Source: Eledone cirrhosa
Taxonomy: Eukaryota; Mollusca; Cephalopoda; Octopoda; Eledonidae
Direction: 5' to 3'
DNA length: 64,000 nucleotides
NCBI GenBank assembly: GCA_964016885.1
Contig: OZ024744.1
Location: forward strand, 63,846,962-63,910,961
The notes below the pieces were generated by a model that made no database searches, was not told the origin of the DNA, and saw only the letters and a program-made list of their open reading frames with translations. Of this stretch, positions 59,790 to 64,000 are shown one piece after another. Both the position numbers and the translations under genes were made by a program. Numbering within the stretch: the stretch's first letter is position 1; each line of letters opens with the position of its first letter.

Positions 59790-59925
59790 GGTTGTTGTTG
59801 TTGTTGTTGTTACTGCTGCTGCTGTTGCTGTTGCTGTTGTTGTTGTTGTTGTTGCTTCTGCTGCTGTTTCTGCTGCTGCTGTTGTTATTATTGCTGCTGC
59901 TGCTGCTGCTGCTATTTATTCCTTT
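59790..59925. repeat. TTG/CTG trinucleotide repeat
   Basis: Interrupted (TTG)n and (CTG)n with a final (TGC)n run near 59,893-59,914. Poly-Cys and poly-Leu frames are artefacts. CTG tracts of this kind can be unstable in length. Confidence 0.92.
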
Positions 59926-59939
59926 TAAGAATTCAAAAA

Positions 59940-60395
59940 CACATATTGCAGGAACTGGTGCAGTAATGCACCAGCTTCACAATTCATTGTTGTACCAACC
60001 CTTTCCTATGGTCATGAAACTTGGGTAAGGACTGAAAGAATACAATTGCAAATACAAACAGCTGAAATGAAGTTCCTCTGAGGGGTCTTTGGAGTAATGT
60101 TACTCAGTAGTGTGCATATCTCAGAGATTAGGGGGTCACTCAAGGTTGAGCTGCTACTTCTCTGAATTGAGAGATCACAGTTCTGATACTAGGGGTTTGT
60201 GGTTAGAATGTCGCAGGAAAGAATCACTGGACAGATTTTATTGGCAAGCTGGTTGGATAACATCCATAAACCCTGTTCGTCATGCTTGAGGATACAGCTG
60301 GACCATTTGGAGATGGTTGCTTCTGATGTGACCTTTTGGATAGCGTGTTTGAGAACTCTGCCCCCCATAACATCTCAGGAATAAGTGAGTAAAGA
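59940..60395 (+). pseudogene. C-terminal fragment of the second LINE family
   Basis: GAACTGGTGCAGTAATGCAC (GTGAVMHQLHNS) onward matches the complement of 49,340. SSEGSLE near 60,078, RMSQERITGQILLASWLDN near 60,205 and CLRTLPPITSQE near 60,347 match the minus-strand copy at 48.87-49.57 kb. Many stops; 5' truncated. Confidence 0.7.
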
Positions 60396-61070
60396 AGAAG
60401 AAGAATTTCTGTGTGATTGGGTGAATGTGTATATATAACTGAGCATGGCTCAATGTGTACACGTCTGTGTATGTGTGGCTGTTTGTGTGTGTGTGTGTGT
60501 ACGTGTGCAAGCTAACAGAAATGGCAGAGCAGAAAATGATTTATGCCAAGAGGCAACATCTGGGTACATACATTTGTTATTAGTTATATGTGCTAGTCAC
60601 GAAACATACATTGTCCTCTCTCTCTCTTTCTTTCCTTCACTTGTTCTCTTTCACTCTTAGTCTCTTTCTCTCTCTCACATACACACACATACAAATCCCA
60701 TGCAGTTAATCATACAAACACACTTTTGTTGATTATACAATATATCATCTAAGTGTACAGTTATATAATAGTTTAACAGGACTACATTGAAAGTGTCTTT
60801 CTTAATATAACATACTAGAATCGTACATACATTAACTCAAACTGAACCACACACCACTCACATATATGTGCAATGTTACAGTGTGTGTGTGTGTGTGTGT
60901 GAATGTACATGTGTGTGTGTGTGTGATGGATGTATCTAGTTAATAGGCTTTTTTGATGTCTACACTGATTAATTTGATGTTTGCCTTTGTTTAATATATT
61001 CAACACAATTTACAAAGAGATATTTCAACCCGTTTGTACATTTGGTAATTTATTATTAATCATGAATAGA
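60396..61070. other. No gene seen; (GT)n and (CT)n repeats
   Basis: (GT)n near 60,485-60,505 and 60,880-60,925, (CT)n near 60,617-60,680. Nothing else recognised. Confidence 0.5.
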
Positions 61071-61071
61071 A

Positions 61072-61275
61072 CAGTGGATTGGCAGTATCGGTAGAATATC
61101 GAATAAAATGCTTTGTGTTATTTAGTTGTAACATTCTACATTCTGAGTTCAAATCCCACCAAAGTGAACTTTGCCTTTCATCCTTCCGGAGTCGATTAAA
61201 TAAAATACTAGTTAAGAGTTGATATAATTTTCCCTTTCTCCCAAATTGCTGCCTTGTGTTAATGTTAGAAATGGA
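61072..61275 (+). mobile_element. tRNA-derived SINE, diverged long 3' subtype
   Basis: GTGGATTGGCAGTATCGGTA, GAGTTCAAATCCCACC, GCCTTTCATCCTTCCGGAGT and AATTGCTGCCTTGTGTTAAT. Many differences from the younger copies. Confidence 0.85.
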
Positions 61276-61304
61276 AAACCAACACAATTTCACCTTCCAC
61301 TCTC

Positions 61305-63895
61305 CTCTACAAATTTACATCTTCCTCTCACTTTTATGGTGAACTTCAAAACTTCAGAGCTTCCACCATCAATATAGCTCTGATGAAAGGAAGATCAGGA
61401 GAGATTGTAGAGATGGTGTAGTGAAAGAAAGTTGATATGTGTTGTGTATAAGAGACTAGATGGAGAGGAACATCAATTAGACTCTCTGGCTAATAGCGAT
61501 GCTACAAATTTTTGTGGGTGTAATGACAACAAACTGGGTGGAGTAGGTATTATATTAGCAGAAAATTGGGTAGATAAGCTGTAAATAGAGTGAACAACAA
61601 TATCATTAAACTTAGATTTCTCCTAAATAGAACAACCGTAACAATTATATCTATATATACACCTCAATCTGGACTGTTAGATGAACTAAACATAATCTAG
61701 TAGTTAGCAACTTTATATTTAGGACTAGGCGAACTTGGTGATAGGGAACAACCTGGAGGAAAAGAGTATGGAAGTTGAACGAGCCTTCAGCCAGTAACAA
61801 ATTTAGAGGTATGCTGCTTGACACTTTTGACAGTAAAGAAAAGCAAATAAAGACATACAATATAGAGAAGCAGTATGAGTTCTTGAAAGATAACCTACTG
61901 AAAATGAACTCTCTAGGGAGAAGGAGAGTGACTTGTTAGTGGAATAATAGGGTGGATAAAACAATTAAGGCCAGGAGTCAGACATGGAAAGAATGGCAGA
62001 ATGGTGGGAAGTAGAGAACTCTACCAGGATGCTAGGAGAGAAGTTAGGCGACAAGTATACTTTGCAAGAAGGGAAGCAGAAAATAAAAAGCATGTTTTGC
62101 AATGTGTGGACCAAAGGATTGTGAGGCTGTGTGTCAGAGAAAATTGTGATGTTGGGAAGAAGTGTGTCTGAGATGATAATGACGTACTTGTCCTCACTAA
62201 CGCTGAAAAGAAGGTAGCATGGGAGTGCCATTATGGAAGACTACTGAATGAGGAGAATGCATGGGAGGATAATAGTCTACCCCATGTGGACCCAACAGAG
62301 GGTCCAACCATACAAGTCAGCAACAGCATAGTAAGTAAGACAATTGAGAATACGAAGACAAACAAAGCAGCTGGACCATCGTGGAGAGTTGCTGAGATGG
62401 TGGGTCACACTTTAACCATGCATATTGTAAATGAAGTAATGCAGAAACGTGTTATACCCAATGACTGGTGTAGCATCATCATCAACTTTACAAGGGCAAA
62501 GGAGATACACTAGACAGAAGAAGCTGTAGAAGCATCAAGTTGATGGACCAGGTTATGAAGGTCACAGAAAGAGTTATAGCACAGCTAATTAGAGACCAAA
62601 TTAATCTAGATGAGATGCAGTTTAGATTTGTGCCAGGTGAAAGTATCACGGATGCCCTCTTCCTTCTGAGACAACTGCAGAAGAAGTACTTAGCTAAAAG
62701 TAAGCCCCTCTATTTGGCATTTGTTGATCTGGAGAAAGTATTTGACATAGCCCTCCACTCCATAATCTGGTGAGCTCTTAGAAAGCTGGGAATAGATGAG
62801 TGGTTTGTGAAGGTGGTACAAGTCATGTACAGAGGAGCAGTCAGGAAGGTTAGAATTAATAATGATTATAGCGAGGAATTTAGCATGCTAGTAGTAGTCA
62901 ATCATGGGTCTGTTCTTAGACCTTTCCTGTTTACTATCATCCTGAAGACTATAATGGAAGAGTTTAAGACTGGTTGCCCATGGGAACTCCTATATTCCAT
63001 TGATCTAACCCTCATAGCCGGAATCTATAGCAGAATTGGAGAAGAAATTTGAAACTTGGAAGCATATCTTAGAAGCAAAAAGTCTTAAAGTCAACTTAGC
63101 AAAACTAAAAGTTCTAGAAAGTAAAAAGGAAAACAAGGCCCATATCCCTTAAGGGAAATGGCCTTGCTCAGTGTGCATGAAAGGAGTGTTTAGAAATTCC
63201 ATCCCGTCTCAAATTAAAACTATGGATACACAAGAGATGTAGTGGGATCTCGAGCAGATTAGCAAAAAATGTATGTTTTTTTATAATATAGTTGATGCAC
63301 AGGAGCAGTAAGCAGCAAGTAGTCACAGAGAAAAGCCCCTTTAAATTCTCAGAGGACTCTGTAGAAGTAGTTACCTGTTACTTGGTTGACTAATGGAGGT
63401 GGGTGTCTGAAAGTACATTAGCCAGAGATGGAAAAAGTTCAGGGAGTTACTGCCTCTGCTAGCTACAAAAATTTTTTTTTCCGTAAAATGAAAGGCAGAC
63501 TGAATGATGCTTGTGTACAGGTAGCAAATCTGCATGGAAGTGACACCTGGACATTGTGTGCCGACAGCCTATGAAGATTAGAAAGATGTGAAGTTTGAAT
63601 TCAAATGTGTAATAATAGTGCACATGAATGGCAAAGCATCAATGAACTGAAAGAGAAACTAGGCCTAAGAAGAGTCAGATGCAGTGTACAGGGGAGGAGA
63701 TTGAGGTGGTTTGGACATGTGATGTGTATGGAGGATGACAGCTGTATAAAACCGTGCATGGTGTTCTAATTGAAAACTGGGGAAGAGAAAGTCCTAGGAA
63801 AGTTTGAGATGAAGTGATAAAAGCTGACCTTACCCAATTAAATCTCACAAAGGAGATGACACAGGATCAAGATCTCTGACATTATACTGCAGAAA
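61305..63895 (+). mobile_element. RTE-like LINE copy 3, degenerate
   Basis: Co-linear with copy 2: endonuclease start (AACTTCAGAGCTTCCACCAT at 61,345), ETRWRG near 61,455, NRVNNNIIKL, then an internal deletion near 61,690 that removes the equivalent of about 40,165-40,530 (the GDLN and SQIDY motifs). The linker, reverse transcriptase, finger and C-terminal region follow. The C-terminal blocks (MKGRLND..., RFGHVMCMEDD-like near 63,705) end around 63,895. No 48-bp repeats or ATG tail follow within the window. Confidence 0.85.
62286..63052 (+). pseudogene. LINE copy 3 reverse transcriptase with lost YADD motif
   Basis: MDPTEGPTIQVSNSIVSK, NKAAGPSWRVAEM (with a short deletion relative to copy 2), a frameshift near 62,485, MQFRFVPGESITDALFLLRQ, FVDLEKVFD, an in-frame TGA at about 62,772, then NHGSVLRPFLF replacing HQGSVLSPLLF. 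Motif C reads LYSIDLT at 62,990-63,010: the first catalytic Asp is gone. The finger beyond (63,166 onward) has lost several cysteines. This copy is clearly older than copy 2. Confidence 0.88.
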
Positions 63896-64000
63896 AGCCA
63901 CAAAGTGAAATGAAACAAACACATAGAGGACACACTAGTCTGCACCAATCTTCTCTTCAATCATCCCTATTCACTCTCCCCAGTTTTAATGCCCAACTTT
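63896..64000. other. Flank of LINE copy 3, nothing recognised
   Basis: Short sequence to the window edge with no feature seen. Confidence 0.4.

Noticed and set aside
59766..60028. Poly-Cys and poly-Leu ORFs
   Set aside because: Direct translation of a TTG/CTG microsatellite.
60515..60570. Possible exon after GCAAGCTAACAG (NGRAENDLCQEATSG)
   Set aside because: The preceding tract is a (GT)n repeat, not a pyrimidine tract, and the donor is weak.

Overview
This window is eukaryotic and looks like a coleoid cephalopod, most likely an octopus. The main clue is a repeated tRNA-derived SINE found at least eight times, with a Pol III B-box-like core (GTTCAAATCCCGCCGAGG) and a conserved downstream part (GTCGATAAAATAAAGTACCA). 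Other clues are many decayed RTE-type LINEs ending in ATG/GATGAT tails, several foldback elements and very large tandem arrays. The species call is an inference from remembered repeat families, not a database match. No intact protein-coding gene is visible.

Positions 1-29,393 are one unbroken satellite array with a 29-bp unit, about 1,000 units, and it runs off the left edge. The unit is centred on a short palindrome (TCACAGCTGTGA and variants). The array contains nested higher-order duplications with offsets of about 1.92, 2.03 and 4.86 kb.

Positions 29,400-52,900 are AT-rich, apparently intronic or intergenic DNA packed with transposon debris. They hold a decayed C2H2 zinc-finger fragment, several 3' fragments of an RTE-like LINE, an RTE copy that lost its reverse transcriptase domain (32.6-34.2 kb), and a nearly complete but frameshifted RTE copy (39.6-43.2 kb) that encodes endonuclease, reverse transcriptase and a PHD-like C4HC3 finger. 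Also present are SINEs with clear target-site duplications (one inside a MITE), a hAT-like MITE, long inverted repeats and a Helitron-like element. Two short open segments with canonical splice signals and matching phase (30,195-30,272 and 46,662-46,700) may be exons of an unidentified host gene on the + strand.

Positions 52,900-56,720 are a second satellite with alternating units of about 41 and 43 bp. Its right edge is broken by a DNA-transposon-like element with diverged terminal inverted repeats and a broken ORF (57.1-58.2 kb), then by an internally deleted mariner (58.5-59.4 kb). The remainder, to 64,000, holds a foldback element, a CTG/TTG repeat, a fragment of a second LINE family, an old SINE and a third RTE copy whose catalytic YADD motif is destroyed.

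The elements do not form a pathway. The order of nesting gives a relative chronology: satellites and MITEs were invaded by SINEs, TIR elements and mariner, and RTE copies of different ages decayed by frameshifts, TGA nonsense codons and internal deletions.
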